IMG/VR virus record: IMGVR_UViG_3300042934_000203
Span: 1 to 43,116 of that record
DNA: 43,116 nucleotides
Reading direction: 5' to 3' (one strand)
Source of the DNA: a virus
Positions 1 to 6,324 of this stretch are shown here, one piece after another. The notes beneath the pieces are model-generated. The model was given only the letters and a program-made list of their open reading frames with translations, was not told the origin of the DNA and searched no databases. How positions within the stretch are numbered: the first letter of the stretch is position 1; each line of letters begins with the position of its first letter. A program made the position numbers and the translations under genes.

Positions 1-127
1 GATGGCTCAAAGACTCCTTTTCATATTTACATGACCAACAATTATCAATCACTCTCTACCCCTCCATTTTCTGCACCGTTTGCATTGCACAAATTCATAA
101 GGTGGAAAGTTGTGACCAATCAGCAAG
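1..127. repeat. Left copy of the 127-bp terminal direct repeat
   Basis: Bases 1-127 are identical to the last 127 bases (42990-43116). Genes read straight through the join: the 51-codon frame at 42886-43041 also starts inside this left copy (GTG at 52-50). A length of 127 equals a common maximum assembly word size, so this is most simply the overlap left when a circular or circularly permuted genome is assembled, giving a unit of 42,989 bp. A true packaging repeat is possible but less likely. Confidence 0.93.
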
Positions 128-153
128 CAAATCAGCCGTTTTAGTGCAACCAT
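49..153 (-). CDS. 34-aa zinc-knuckle-like small protein (possible DUF1660-type prophage protein)
   Basis: A short frame beginning MVALKRLICLLIGHNF and ending in a CKRC pair followed by KWRGRE. The ATG (153-151) is preceded by GGGAGGA at good spacing. It overlaps the end of the 68-aa gene upstream by 13 nt, and its own stop overlaps the GTG of the next gene in GTGA, so three genes look translationally coupled. The pattern of a hydrophobic start, GH, then CxxC near the end recalls small prophage proteins of the DUF1660 kind; that match is from memory only. Function unknown. Confidence 0.55.
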   Translation of the reverse strand: MVALKRLICLLIGHNFPPYEFVQCKRCRKWRGRE

Positions 154-347
154 TTTTTTATCCTCCCAACCAATGAGTCTTTTTCTGGTTGTGGCTTTTT
201 GATCGTGTCCTCTATTACGTGCCAGCCATCAGATAAGCGCAACACTTGCAAATGGCACACTTGACACTCTGCTCTAACTGGTCTACCGCCAATGATTGTC
301 CATGCAACCGCTTTACATTGCGGACACTCCATTTTGTGTATACTCAC
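141..347 (-). CDS. 68-aa zinc-ribbon small protein
   Basis: Small early protein with two Cys pairs (CPQC near residue 8 and CQVC near residue 28) spaced as in a zinc ribbon, followed by a charged tail. The start is GTG at 347, overlapping the TGA of the upstream membrane peptide as GTGA and preceded by a GGAGGGG site. The downstream 34-aa gene begins inside its last codons. It probably binds zinc and is part of the early operon. No function can be assigned. Confidence 0.7.
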   Translation of the reverse strand: MSIHKMECPQCKAVAWTIIGGRPVRAECQVCHLQVLRLSDGWHVIEDTIKKPQPEKDSLVGRIKKWLH

Positions 348-439
348 TCTCTACCCCTCCTCATCGCCCACCAAATCCCTATCTTTGCTGATATGATTAT
401 CCCTGCTATCAGTAGAAAAGCTATCTGTAGCAGTTTCAA
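344..439 (-). CDS. 31-aa single-TM small protein (TTG start)
   Basis: Too short for routine callers. A TTG at 439 lies just after TGGAGGG and opens a frame starting LKLLQIAFLLIAGIIISAK, a clear transmembrane stretch, then a basic tail ending RRGRE. The stop overlaps the GTG start of the 68-aa gene (GTGA). It is nested out of frame in the 55-aa gene at 351-518, so one of the two may be spurious. The hydrophobic run and coupled stop/start favour expression. Role unknown. Confidence 0.4.
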   Translation of the reverse strand: MKLLQIAFLLIAGIIISAKIGIWWAMRRGRE

Positions 440-518
440 TTTTAACCCTCCACATCTCAGTTAATAGTTTGTACTTCTCGCGTTTTCTGGCTTGTGCTGT
501 TTTTGACCGTCTACCCAT
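351..518 (-). CDS. 55-aa charged hypothetical protein
   Basis: ATG at 518 follows the stop of the HTH gene at 522 by three bases, with GAGGTG as ribosome site. The product begins MGRRSKTAQARKREKYK, is basic at its start and acidic at its end (DRDLVGDEEG), and has no recognisable domain. It overlaps the 31-aa membrane frame in another reading frame. It may be a small DNA-binding protein or the out-of-frame partner of that gene. Confidence 0.5.
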   Translation of the reverse strand: MGRRSKTAQARKREKYKLLTEMWRVKIETATDSFSTDSRDNHISKDRDLVGDEEG

Positions 519-521
519 TAG

Positions 522-728
522 CTACACCTCGCCATGCTTGCACACATAACTTGTCCTAGTGAATATTGGCATGCCACCTGTTAAGTATTTAGATTTTATG
601 CCTTGTGACTTTAGCCAATCTTTTACAGTCGATTTGCCAACTCCGATCATATTTGCTATCTCACCGCTAGACATTCCGCTTCTGTGCATACTTAAAATCC
701 TTTCGTGGTCAATGGGTGTTAGCTTCAT
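522..728 (-). CDS. 68-aa helix-turn-helix DNA-binding protein
   Basis: Residues 10-40 form a resolvase/homeodomain-like HTH (I..MHRSGMSSGEIANMIG, then VGKSTVKDWLKSQG). An AAAGGAGG site five bases before the ATG supports the start. It lies downstream of the antirepressor and a Cys-rich gene in the early leftward operon, so it probably regulates early or middle phage genes. The target is unknown. Similar short HTH proteins recur at 34.2-34.5 and 42.4-42.8 kb. Confidence 0.72.
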   Translation of the reverse strand: MKLTPIDHERILSMHRSGMSSGEIANMIGVGKSTVKDWLKSQGIKSKYLTGGMPIFTRTSYVCKHGEV

Positions 729-761
729 CCTTGCCTCCTTTGCTGGCTGTTACTGTGTAGA

Positions 762-1094
762 TCATTCGGCCTTCTCGTTTCTGCAGTCGCAATTGCCTTT
801 TGGTAATGCTGGATCGTTATTTAACGAACAGTCTGATTTGTGTTCTGTTTGCACCAAAATCTTGCAAAAATCGTGTTTGTTACAAAACTTTCCATAACAC
901 TCATATCCGTTTAACCTTCCTTTACATGGCATGAACCGAAACTCCTTAATTGCGATTTCGATCATGTCACACAGTTCGATGATGGTTTGAGGATTTGCGA
1001 TATCCCAATAATTTGTCAATGCAGCCCAGTCGCCTGAACCTTGCTCTATTAATCTTTCAGCCGCTTCTCTCAGCTTTTTGAGGTCAATGTTCAT
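762..1094 (-). CDS. 110-aa early protein with Ea22-like start and Cys-rich end
   Basis: The N-terminus (LKKLREAAERLIEQGSGDW) resembles the opening helix of ead/Ea22-type phage early proteins. The C-terminal half is Cys-rich (about ten Cys from CKG to CDC), suggesting metal binding. The ATG overlaps the antirepressor stop as ATGA, with AAGGAG nine bases upstream, so the two are coupled. Function unknown; the Ea22 comparison is weak. Confidence 0.68.
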   Translation of the reverse strand: MNIDLKKLREAAERLIEQGSGDWAALTNYWDIANPQTIIELCDMIEIAIKEFRFMPCKGRLNGYECYGKFCNKHDFCKILVQTEHKSDCSLNNDPALPKGNCDCRNEKAE

Positions 1095-1828
1095 GCTGTC
1101 AACTCCTTGCTAAGAAACTTGTTAACAAAGTAAACTTGACCTTTACCAGTCAATTTTGGCGTTTTGTTAATGGTAATGTGACCGTCTGAGTGGTTGACTG
1201 TCGTTTCCTTGATTGTGAACAAGCCTAATTCCATTGAATACTGAGTTGGCATGTTATAGTCTGAGCCGTTACGGTTGATTAAGTAGCCATTCTTTCGCAT
1301 CCAATCAAACAGGCGATTCTGACCAATCTCAACACCGTTCTGCTTAAGGATTTTTGCCAGTTCACCGATGAGGATTGATGTTTTGCTGGCTTCAACTGAT
1401 TCGGCGAAGATGACTTTAGGCTTTGCGGCTTCAAGCAGTGCTGTTGTTTGGCTGTGTGCTTCAATCTCTGTTGCATAGGCTCTGAGAGCATCAGGGAGGG
1501 TTTTGGGTAGTGCTACGCTGTATGTACCTGTTTTGCGGATCGCTGGAAGAATCTCATCAGCTACCTTTGCTTGGAACTTTTCTGCTGTTTCATTCTTGGC
1601 TTTCATGGCTAGGCGATAGAAGATGTTTTCTGGGATGAACTCAGCCCTTTCTCCACAAGTGGAGAATCCAAATTCGGATAGGTATCCATCTACCCTTTGC
1701 CATCTGATGTAATCGCCTTTTGTTTCAGTAAACCCTAGACCTCTCGAAACATCTTCAAGGTTCAACTGTGCTGTACCGTTGCTGTCTATGTAACCGCGCA
1801 CGCCGTTGATTGTGATTAAACTATTCAT
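1091..1828 (-). CDS. Phage antirepressor (BRO-N-like plus KilA-C/ANT domain)
   Basis: 245 aa. Residues 1-100 look like a BRO-family DNA-binding head (NGVRGYIDSNGTAQLNLEDV, later AEFIPENIFYRLAMKAKNE and FQAKVADEILPAIRKTG). Residues about 125-245 match the KilA-C/ANT domain (SILIGELAKILKQNG, RLFDWMRKNGYLI, KTPKLTGKGQVYFVNKFL). Such proteins inactivate prophage repressors or control early genes. It sits downstream of the Cro-like gene and its start overlaps the preceding 33-aa gene as ATGA, so it would be made as soon as the leftward promoter is derepressed. Confidence 0.92.
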   Translation of the reverse strand: MNSLITINGVRGYIDSNGTAQLNLEDVSRGLGFTETKGDYIRWQRVDGYLSEFGFSTCGERAEFIPENIFYRLAMKAKNETAEKFQAKVADEILPAIRKTGTYSVALPKTLPDALRAYATEIEAHSQTTALLEAAKPKVIFAESVEASKTSILIGELAKILKQNGVEIGQNRLFDWMRKNGYLINRNGSDYNMPTQYSMELGLFTIKETTVNHSDGHITINKTPKLTGKGQVYFVNKFLSKELTA

Positions 1829-1926
1829 TGGTTGTCCTCCCTATGTAACTGTTTACACTTGCCAAACATTTTCTGGCAAAGACAACACAGTTGTCGTGGT
1901 ATTCCAACATCGCAATAATCGTTCAT
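1825..1926 (-). CDS. 33-aa Cys-rich mini-protein
   Basis: Begins MNDYCDVGIPRQLCCLCQK and has five further or nearby Cys including CCLC and KC pairs, compatible with one zinc site. GGGAGG lies before its ATG (1926). The start overlaps the stop of the 48-aa gene and its stop overlaps the antirepressor start, both as ATGA. This unbroken coupling is the main evidence that it is real. Function unknown. Confidence 0.55.
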   Translation of the reverse strand: MNDYCDVGIPRQLCCLCQKMFGKCKQLHREDNQ

Positions 1927-2069
1927 TGCTTGCCCTCCCTATAAACTGCGCATTGCTCTTGCCATTTGCAGTAGCAACTTCCACGCTCACAGATAGCATC
2001 ACAATCTCTTCCCATCTGTTTTTCTACTTCTGACGCTGTTTCAAAATTTATGTTTCTTGGATCAAACAT
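1923..2069 (-). CDS. 48-aa Cys-rich small protein
   Basis: Begins MFDPRNINFETASEVEKQMG and contains a cluster C..IC...SCYC......C, likely metal binding. GGGAGG lies ten bases before the ATG. It is the first gene after a roughly 100-base gap below the excisionase-like gene and is coupled by ATGA to the 33-aa gene. No family is recognised. Confidence 0.6.
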   Translation of the reverse strand: MFDPRNINFETASEVEKQMGRDCDAICERGSCYCKWQEQCAVYREGKQ

Positions 2070-2171
2070 TTGGCTTGTCCTCCCTTTTTTTATTTTTCAA
2101 AATTATGAATATTAGGCTTGCGAATTGGATATGTTAGAATGGGGGAGTCTGCGATTGAGTGCGGTAAAAAA

Positions 2172-2408
2172 TTAAACAGCCTTAGAGGTTTTGTTGAACC
2201 ATTTAACATAGTCCGACTTATGCGCTCTAACTGGCTTGCCGATCTTGAAACTTTTAATACCGCCAGCATCTTCTGACGTTCTTAACAAGATATAGGCCTG
2301 TGTTACTGATATTCCTAAATGACCGCCAATGTGTTGCGCCGTAATAACGTCAGGCATTTCTTCAATGCTCATCCCCTTATAGGGGTTTTTCTCTACAGCC
2401 GCTGACAT
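2172..2408 (-). CDS. Excisionase-like HTH protein (HTH_17 type)
   Basis: 78 aa with a MerR/excisionase-type winged HTH: ITAQHIGGHLGISVTQAYIL, then the wing FKIGKPVRAHKSDYVKW. AAGGAG before the ATG supports the start. Proteins of this fold bend attachment-site DNA to help excision or act as small regulators. Being second in the early operon, well separated from int, it could be the Xis of this phage or a regulator. The family is clear, the role is inferred. Confidence 0.8.
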   Translation of the reverse strand: MSAAVEKNPYKGMSIEEMPDVITAQHIGGHLGISVTQAYILLRTSEDAGGIKSFKIGKPVRAHKSDYVKWFNKTSKAV

Positions 2409-2412
2409 TTTT

Positions 2413-2610
2413 TCACGCTCCTTCCGATTCGGTTATTCCAAGAATTCCGTTTATCTTGCCTCTCTGCGCAACGCCTTTTCTTGCCCCTCTGAAAATGTCT
2501 GATATGTACGAAACCGAAACATTGCACTCTTTAGCGATAAATGTCATTGTAATATCTTTTTCTAGCATTGCTATTCTTGCTTTGCGACCATAGTCTGATA
2601 AAATTGCCAT
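2413..2610 (-). CDS. Cro-like XRE-family HTH regulator
   Basis: 65 aa from the ATG at 2610, chosen because a perfect AAAGGAGGTGAT ribosome site sits just upstream (a longer frame to 2631 lacks one). The HTH is visible as KDITMTFIAKECNVSVSYIS. It is the first gene of the leftward early operon, divergent from the repressor at 2910 across about 300 bases, the position of Cro. It probably binds the same operators and helps set the lytic/lysogenic choice. Confidence 0.82.
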   Translation of the reverse strand: MAILSDYGRKARIAMLEKDITMTFIAKECNVSVSYISDIFRGARKGVAQRGKINGILGITESEGA

Positions 2611-2629
2611 GTAATCACCTCCTTTAGTC

Positions 2630-2647
2630 ACGGGACTTTTGTCCCGT
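2630..2647. promoter_or_regulatory. Hairpin immediately upstream of the cro-like ribosome site
   Basis: A 7-bp stem (ACGGGAC / GTCCCGT) with a TTTT loop lies directly before the ribosome binding site of the Cro-like gene in the roughly 200-base leader of the leftward transcript. It could modulate translation or be a regulator target; no long U-run follows on the leftward strand. Confidence 0.4.
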
Positions 2648-2683
2648 ATTTACTGGAATGCAGGAAAACTTTCAGCTAAAATG

Positions 2684-2712
2684 TTGACAAGCAGTATAAA
2701 ATATTCTACTAT
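2684..2712 (+). promoter_or_regulatory. Candidate rightward promoter toward the repressor
   Basis: TTGACA (2684-2689), 17-bp spacer, TACTAT (2707-2712). It points toward the repressor gene at 2910 and would give a leader of about 190 bases. The -35 is perfect and the -10 matches 4 of 6. Alternatively the repressor is read from a TATAAT at 2886-2891 that lacks a good -35. Confidence 0.4.
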
Positions 2713-2826
2713 TAGCACATTGAGCAACAATAAACACAAGTCGTTCCCCAACGATTTTTTCAAGGGTCTTGTCCACCCTCTGGTTTTTTGTTGCCATTTT
2801 CCGTCGATGTTTTAGCTGTTAATGTA

Positions 2827-2855
2827 AGTATAGAGTAAAATTTTCCTCTTGTCAA
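2827..2855 (-). promoter_or_regulatory. Early leftward promoter
   Basis: On the minus strand TTGACA (2855-2850), exactly 17 bases, then TATACT (2832-2827): a near-perfect vegetative promoter reading toward the Cro-like gene. The spacer contains one operator-like repeat (2832-2849) and the -35 is flanked by a perfect 26-bp palindrome, so repressor binding would occlude it. This is the likely start of the whole early leftward transcript. Confidence 0.85.
2832..2849. promoter_or_regulatory. Operator-like imperfect palindrome inside the early promoter
   Basis: AGAGTAAAATTTTCCTCT, an inverted repeat with one mismatch pair. It shares the half-site AGAGTAAA with the 26-bp palindrome, and the two centres lie 30 bp apart, close to three helical turns. 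It fills the -35/-10 spacer of the leftward promoter. Binding is inferred. Confidence 0.65.
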
Positions 2856-2857
2856 GC

Positions 2858-2883
2858 AATCAGAGTAAATATTTACTCTGATT
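2858..2883. promoter_or_regulatory. Perfect 26-bp palindromic operator
   Basis: Half-site AATCAGAGTAAAT followed by its exact reverse complement. It lies between the leftward promoter and the repressor start (2910), the expected place for the main repressor operator controlling both directions. It shares AGAGTAAA with the second site at 2832-2849. Confidence 0.8.
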
Positions 2884-2909
2884 CTTATAATAATATTGGA
2901 GGAGTTAAA

Positions 2910-3254
2910 ATGAGTATTGTTGAAAGGATTCAACGCCTTTGCGATGAAAACAATATTACGGTTGGTATTCTTGAAAAGAACCTTGGTCTTAGTAAGGCGG
3001 CTATATACAAGTGGCACAAAAGCTCTCCAAATTCAGACACGTTGCTTAAAGTTGCAAGATATTTCGGCGTTCCGATGGAGTCATTGCTGGCTGATAGTTT
3101 TACAGTTGAAGATTTCGGAAAAGATGATGCTGCGTTAAGGGAATTTATTAAAAGCAAAGAAAATAAACCATATATAATAATGAGTGCGAAAGCAAAAGAA
3201 AAAGGTATGTCACCCGAAACGTTAGAAAAGCTAATTGAACTTTACACAAAATAA
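2910..3254 (+). CDS. CI-like repressor, XRE family
   Basis: 114 aa with an N-terminal XRE HTH (residues about 5-60: ITVGILEKNLGLSKAAIYKW, then DTLLKVARYFGVPMESLL) and a short C-terminal part, without a LexA-type Ser/Lys protease domain. Induction is therefore probably by the antirepressor rather than self-cleavage. GGAGGAG lies before the ATG. Divergent from the Cro-like gene and followed by a terminator, it is the likely prophage maintenance repressor acting at the palindromes at 2832-2883. Confidence 0.87.
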   Translation: MSIVERIQRLCDENNITVGILEKNLGLSKAAIYKWHKSSPNSDTLLKVARYFGVPMESLLADSFTVEDFGKDDAALREFIKSKENKPYIIMSAKAKEKGMSPETLEKLIELYTK

Positions 3255-3281
3255 AAAGGGATAGCACCTCGCTATCCCTTT
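3253..3281. terminator. Bidirectional terminator between repressor and 42-aa gene
   Basis: An 11-bp stem, AAAGGGATAGC / GCTATCCCTTT, with loop ACCTC. Read leftward it is followed by TTTTTATTTT, a strong tail; read rightward the tail (TTTACATT) is weak. It separates the convergent repressor (ends 3254) and small gene (ends 3313). Confidence 0.8.
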
Positions 3282-3312
3282 ACATTATAAAACATTGTTT
3301 ATTTCAAACGCA

Positions 3313-3441
3313 TTACTGTAAAACTATTTGCTTAAATTGTTCTAAATATAATGGATCAACAATAAATGATCCGTCCCTTAACTCTACCCAGCATATAAAT
3401 CCTTGAAAATCAACAACCTCATATTCAATTTCATCTGGCAT
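3313..3441 (-). CDS. 42-aa acidic hypothetical protein
   Basis: Starts MPDEIEYEVVDFQGFICWVE. The ATG at 3441 is chosen because GGAGGGG lies seven bases upstream; a longer frame from a TTG at 3519 lacks a good ribosome site. It lies downstream of the small XRE gene and ends at the shared terminator. It may be expressed in lysogeny. No domain recognised. Confidence 0.55.
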   Translation of the reverse strand: MPDEIEYEVVDFQGFICWVELRDGSFIVDPLYLEQFKQIVLQ

Positions 3442-3541
3442 ATATACCCCTCCATAATCGAACGTGTGTTCTATTGTTGGATTTCTATATACTCCATGAA
3501 AATCCTTTATTGGAAACAAAAAAATATCCTATCCTAACACC

Positions 3542-3727
3542 TCACCGATACAGATCATTGACTGGAACCCCAAGAGCCTTCGCTATCCTTTCTAAATACT
3601 CCGGCCTTGGAAGTCTCATATGTATCTCTATCTCGCCAAGTGTGCTTCTAGGGACTCCAGCCAACTCTGCTAATTTTTTCTGAGACAAGCCTTGTGCTAA
3701 TCTCAACTCCTTAATTTTTAGTGTCAT
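3542..3727 (-). CDS. Small XRE-family HTH protein
   Basis: 61 aa, almost entirely one XRE HTH (IKELRLAQGLSQKKLAELAG, then VPRSTLGEIE, then LERIAKALGVPVNDLYR). The start at 3727 has GGGGAG upstream; the frame extends to 3832 but the extra 35 residues are not HTH-like. It is divergent from the integrase (3892), so it may control int or act as a second lysogeny regulator. Confidence 0.75.
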   Translation of the reverse strand: MTLKIKELRLAQGLSQKKLAELAGVPRSTLGEIEIHMRLPRPEYLERIAKALGVPVNDLYR

Positions 3728-3891
3728 TGCTCCCCGTCCGTGCGCTACCCATGAAGATAATTGTAACATTTTGTCGAAGCGTAAAACAATGCACAAATCT
3801 TGGCAAAACAATAGTTCTTCTGAGGTGATCATGTAAAATCCTGCTATTTATTTAAAGAATATTACGACATATAACAGCAAGGAGTGACAAA

Positions 3892-5052
3892 ATGCCAAAC
3901 CCATATAAGCGCGGAAGCGTGTGGGAATACAGACTTGAACTCGGAACAGATAAAAACGGAAAACGAAAAAAATCAACGAAGGGAGGGTTTCGGACTCAAA
4001 AAGAAGCAAATGCGGCGTATATTATAGCGCAAAATGAATTATTACAAGGAACATTTATTATTGAAAAGGATATTCCATTTAGCGACTTTTCTACCGAATG
4101 GCTTGAACGGTATGCCAGGGATGTAAAAAAAAGTACAGTCAGAGTCAGAAAACATGAAGTCGCTAAACTGCTTCATTACTTTGAACAATATCGCCTAAAA
4201 GATATCACTAAAAAGCAGTATCAGGACGCTTTATACGATATGCAGAAACAAGGATTTGCCGCCAACACGATTGCAGGTGTTCACGGAACAGCGAAGATGA
4301 TATTTAAAAAAGCAATTGAGCTTGATGTTACTAAAAACGACCCCACACAACACGCTAGGCCTCCACGCAAACAAGAAACGTTAGAAGATATAGAACGCGC
4401 CGACGATGTTCCAAAATACCTTGAAAAAGAAGAATTGGTAACATTTTTACGCATCGCAAGAGACGCAGGATTGACCGCAGACTATACCATATTTCTAGTA
4501 TTGTCCTATACCGGAATCAGAGCAGGTGAATTGTGTTCCTTGAAATGGCCTGACATTGATTTTGAAAACAACACCATCAGAATTGCGAGGACATATTATA
4601 ATCCAACCAACAACCTAAAAAAATATGAATTACAACCGCCAAAAACACCTTCATCGCGTCGAACGATTGAAGTTACTGCCAATGTTATTGACGAATTAAA
4701 GCTTCATCAAGCGCGACAAGAACAGGAGAAAAAACGTCGCACTGATTGGCACAAAGAAAACTTTGTATTTTGCGTTGAGTCGTACCCCGGCTACCCTCTA
4801 TATATCAAAAAAATTGAGAATCGCATGACTAGGCTATTAAAGATAGCAGGACTTCCAGAAGAACTCACACCGCATTCATTGCGCCATACCCACACTTCCC
4901 TATTAGCAGAAGCTAAAGTAGGCTTAGAAGAGATTATGGAGCGTTTAGGACATATTGACGACGACACCACTCGCAAGGTTTATCTACATGTTACACAAAC
5001 AATGAAAAAAGAAGCTGCCCACAAGTTCGCTCAACTCATGGACAGCCTCTAA
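3892..5052 (+). CDS. int: Tyrosine-recombinase integrase
   Basis: 386 aa. Residues 1-55 form an AP2-like arm-binding head (RGSVWEYRLELG..NGKRKKSTKGGFRTQKEA), 60-160 a SAM-like core-binding domain, and about 170-380 the catalytic domain with R210 (TGIRAGEL), K251, H328-x-x-R331 (PHSLRHTH), H354 (RLGH) and Tyr364 (KVYLHV). AAGGAG precedes the ATG. It catalyses site-specific integration and excision between attP and a host site. The arm-type repeats directly downstream identify the attP side. All key residues are present, so it should be active. Confidence 0.97.
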   Translation: MPNPYKRGSVWEYRLELGTDKNGKRKKSTKGGFRTQKEANAAYIIAQNELLQGTFIIEKDIPFSDFSTEWLERYARDVKKSTVRVRKHEVAKLLHYFEQYRLKDITKKQYQDALYDMQKQGFAANTIAGVHGTAKMIFKKAIELDVTKNDPTQHARPPRKQETLEDIERADDVPKYLEKEELVTFLRIARDAGLTADYTIFLVLSYTGIRAGELCSLKWPDIDFENNTIRIARTYYNPTNNLKKYELQPPKTPSSRRTIEVTANVIDELKLHQARQEQEKKRRTDWHKENFVFCVESYPGYPLYIKKIENRMTRLLKIAGLPEELTPHSLRHTHTSLLAEAKVGLEEIMERLGHIDDDTTRKVYLHVTQTMKKEAAHKFAQLMDSL

Positions 5053-5364
5053 ATTTTTTTAACTAATTTCGTCCGCAAAATGTCCGCAAATCAGTTTTTA
5101 CAGCTATCAGACCCGTGTATTTACTGGGTCGGAAGGCCGTTTCTACATCATGCCGCCCCTATAAGTGTTTTTGTATATTAAGAAAAACAACAAAAACAAG
5201 CGGTAAAAACAACTTTCTTCCTATATATAAGTAAAAATATCTATCATAATTAAATTGGCAAAACTAACCATGTCCGCAACTCGTCCGCAAATGTCATTTT
5301 TAGCGTTTTGCGGACACGAATGTTATTCAAGCTAGTAATCGTATGGAGATAAGGAGAATCGCGA
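5053..5364. other. attP region with integrase arm-type repeats (non-coding)
   Basis: The 312 bases after int hold no convincing gene. GTCCGCAA occurs at 5071-5079 and 5082-5090 (11-bp period), again at 5272-5279 and 5283-5291 (same period), inverted at 5307-5315, and once more at 5393-5399. Pairs of phased repeats on both sides of an unrepeated centre are the layout of lambda-type arm sites around an attP core. A short inverted repeat (GACCC / GGGTC, 5110-5130) lies in the centre. Confidence 0.8.
5143..5157. other. Candidate attP core resembling the 3' end of groEL
   Basis: On the minus strand this 15-mer reads GGC GGC ATG ATG TAG, that is Gly-Gly-Met-Met-stop, the typical last codons of bacterial groEL. 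It lies between the two pairs of arm-type repeats. Many integrases use the 3' end of a conserved gene and carry that end in attP. The sequence match is direct; that the phage inserts at groEL is a hypothesis. Confidence 0.4.
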
Positions 5365-5373
5365 ATGTCTATT

Positions 5374-5580
5374 TTATCCCTGTATCTTCATTGTCCGCAT
5401 TTTTGGCTTGTTCGAGTTAAACAATACACTTCGCGCCTTGCCGTATATTTCTGGTGTTTCATCCGGAGCATATTCTTTCACTTCAATATCACCGATTTTT
5501 CCATAAATACAGAGCAATGGAACCTCTTCGCGCTGACACATTTCGGCAACCTCGTTAACTAAACGTGTGATTTTTTCCAT
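5374..5580 (-). CDS. 68-aa hypothetical protein next to attP
   Basis: Soluble, mixed-charge protein (starts MEKITRLVNEVAEMCQREE, contains GKIGDIEVKEYAPDETPEIYG). The ATG has AAAGGAGTG upstream. It is the last leftward gene before attP and so would lie at one prophage end. A rightward frame over the same bases with its own ribosome site has an unlikely composition and is rejected. Function unknown. Confidence 0.65.
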   Translation of the reverse strand: MEKITRLVNEVAEMCQREEVPLLCIYGKIGDIEVKEYAPDETPEIYGKARSVLFNSNKPKMRTMKIQG

Positions 5581-5639
5581 TCAAAACACTCCTTTTATTT
5601 TATACTACACGAAACGAAACCTAGTAGGCTAACAATAAA

Positions 5640-5678
5640 CCGTCAATTAACTGGCCTGATGACGTTTTTTTGTTAGTT
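5640..5678 (+). terminator. Weak hairpin with T-run
   Basis: An imperfect stem (CGTCA / TGACG) with a long loop, followed by TTTTTTT around 5669-5675, reading rightward. It could end rightward transcription from int or simply separate the 68-aa gene from the membrane-protein genes. The stem is short, so confidence is low. Confidence 0.3.
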
Positions 5679-5710
5679 CAGAAGTATGTAGCTTCTATAT
5701 ACTTTCTATA

Positions 5711-6043
5711 TTAAACGAACAACTTAATCAACTCATTCAGTCCTAGTACGACTCCAACAAAGTAACACATCTTAGCTGTCTTTTTGTCAACTAAAAATCC
5801 AAACAGCCAGCAAATAGAAACGATTGTAAATATCTCTAACATCGTAGACAAGAAGGATTTTGCTGCAGCTTTTATGTCCTTTTTGACTTGATGCGTCTCC
5901 TGTCGTATCTTACTTAGCGCATCGTCTACAGCATTATTAGTGTTTCGCCTGATCGTGTCACCAGCCGTATCTACAGGATTTTGCCACGCCATACAGATGG
6001 GCATGATTGCCAGTATCAGGAGAACAATAACTAGCGTTTTCAT
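5711..6043 (-). CDS. 110-aa secreted/membrane protein of the FtsK cassette
   Basis: The N-terminus (MKTLVIVLLILAIMPICMA) is a signal peptide or anchor. A polar helical part (NNAVDDALSKIRQETHQVKK) follows, then two hydrophobic segments near residues 65-85 and 90-108. The ATG overlaps the upstream stop as ATGA, so it is coupled to the 94-aa gene. It is the last gene of the cassette XRE / FtsK / winged-helix / membrane proteins. It may anchor or form part of an envelope channel. No family recognised. Confidence 0.68.
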   Translation of the reverse strand: MKTLVIVLLILAIMPICMAWQNPVDTAGDTIRRNTNNAVDDALSKIRQETHQVKKDIKAAAKSFLSTMLEIFTIVSICWLFGFLVDKKTAKMCYFVGVVLGLNELIKLFV

Positions 6044-6324
6044 AGTCCTAGCAGGTTAAAAGCGGTATTAATCAAACCATAAACTGAAGCTATCACTATT
6101 CCGACTTGCGCCGTTTTGATGATGTAGTTTATCCACTTGATTTCACCATGACCGCACACACTACAAACTGTGGTTATAATCCAGCCACCGACAGATAATC
6201 CGACTATCCAAATAACCGCCCTTCCTGCGCCACCTGGCCCGAATACTTCACCAATTACGCTTGCTATCCCAGCATAAGCAATAGCAGGAAACATCGCAAA
6301 CAAAACAATTAATGGGATCCGCAC
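6040..6324 (-). CDS. 94-aa VirB2/TrbC-like small membrane protein (topology only)
   Basis: Has a signal peptide ending AIAYA, then a mature part of about 76 aa with two hydrophobic helices (WIVGLSVGGWIITTVCSV, and TAQVGIVIASVYGLINTAF) joined by a short polar loop with CGHGEIKW. Size, signal peptide and paired helices resemble VirB2/TrbC pilins or small phage coat proteins. This is similarity of shape, not a proven homology. The start is GTG with GGGGG seven bases upstream, overlapping the previous gene by 16 nt. Confidence 0.65.
   Translation of the reverse strand: MRIPLIVLFAMFPAIAYAGIASVIGEVFGPGGAGRAVIWIVGLSVGGWIITTVCSVCGHGEIKWINYIIKTAQVGIVIASVYGLINTAFNLLGL

Noticed and set aside
2760-3017. 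Leftward 85-codon frame across the operator region and repressor start
   Set aside because: It covers the operators and promoter and has no ribosome site; the repressor frame on the other strand is a clear XRE protein.
5365-5562. Rightward frame of 65 codons with an AAGGAG site, opposite the 68-aa gene next to attP
   Set aside because: Composition (rich in Phe, His, Tyr, Trp) looks like a reverse-complement shadow, and the leftward frame has a normal protein composition and its own good ribosome site.
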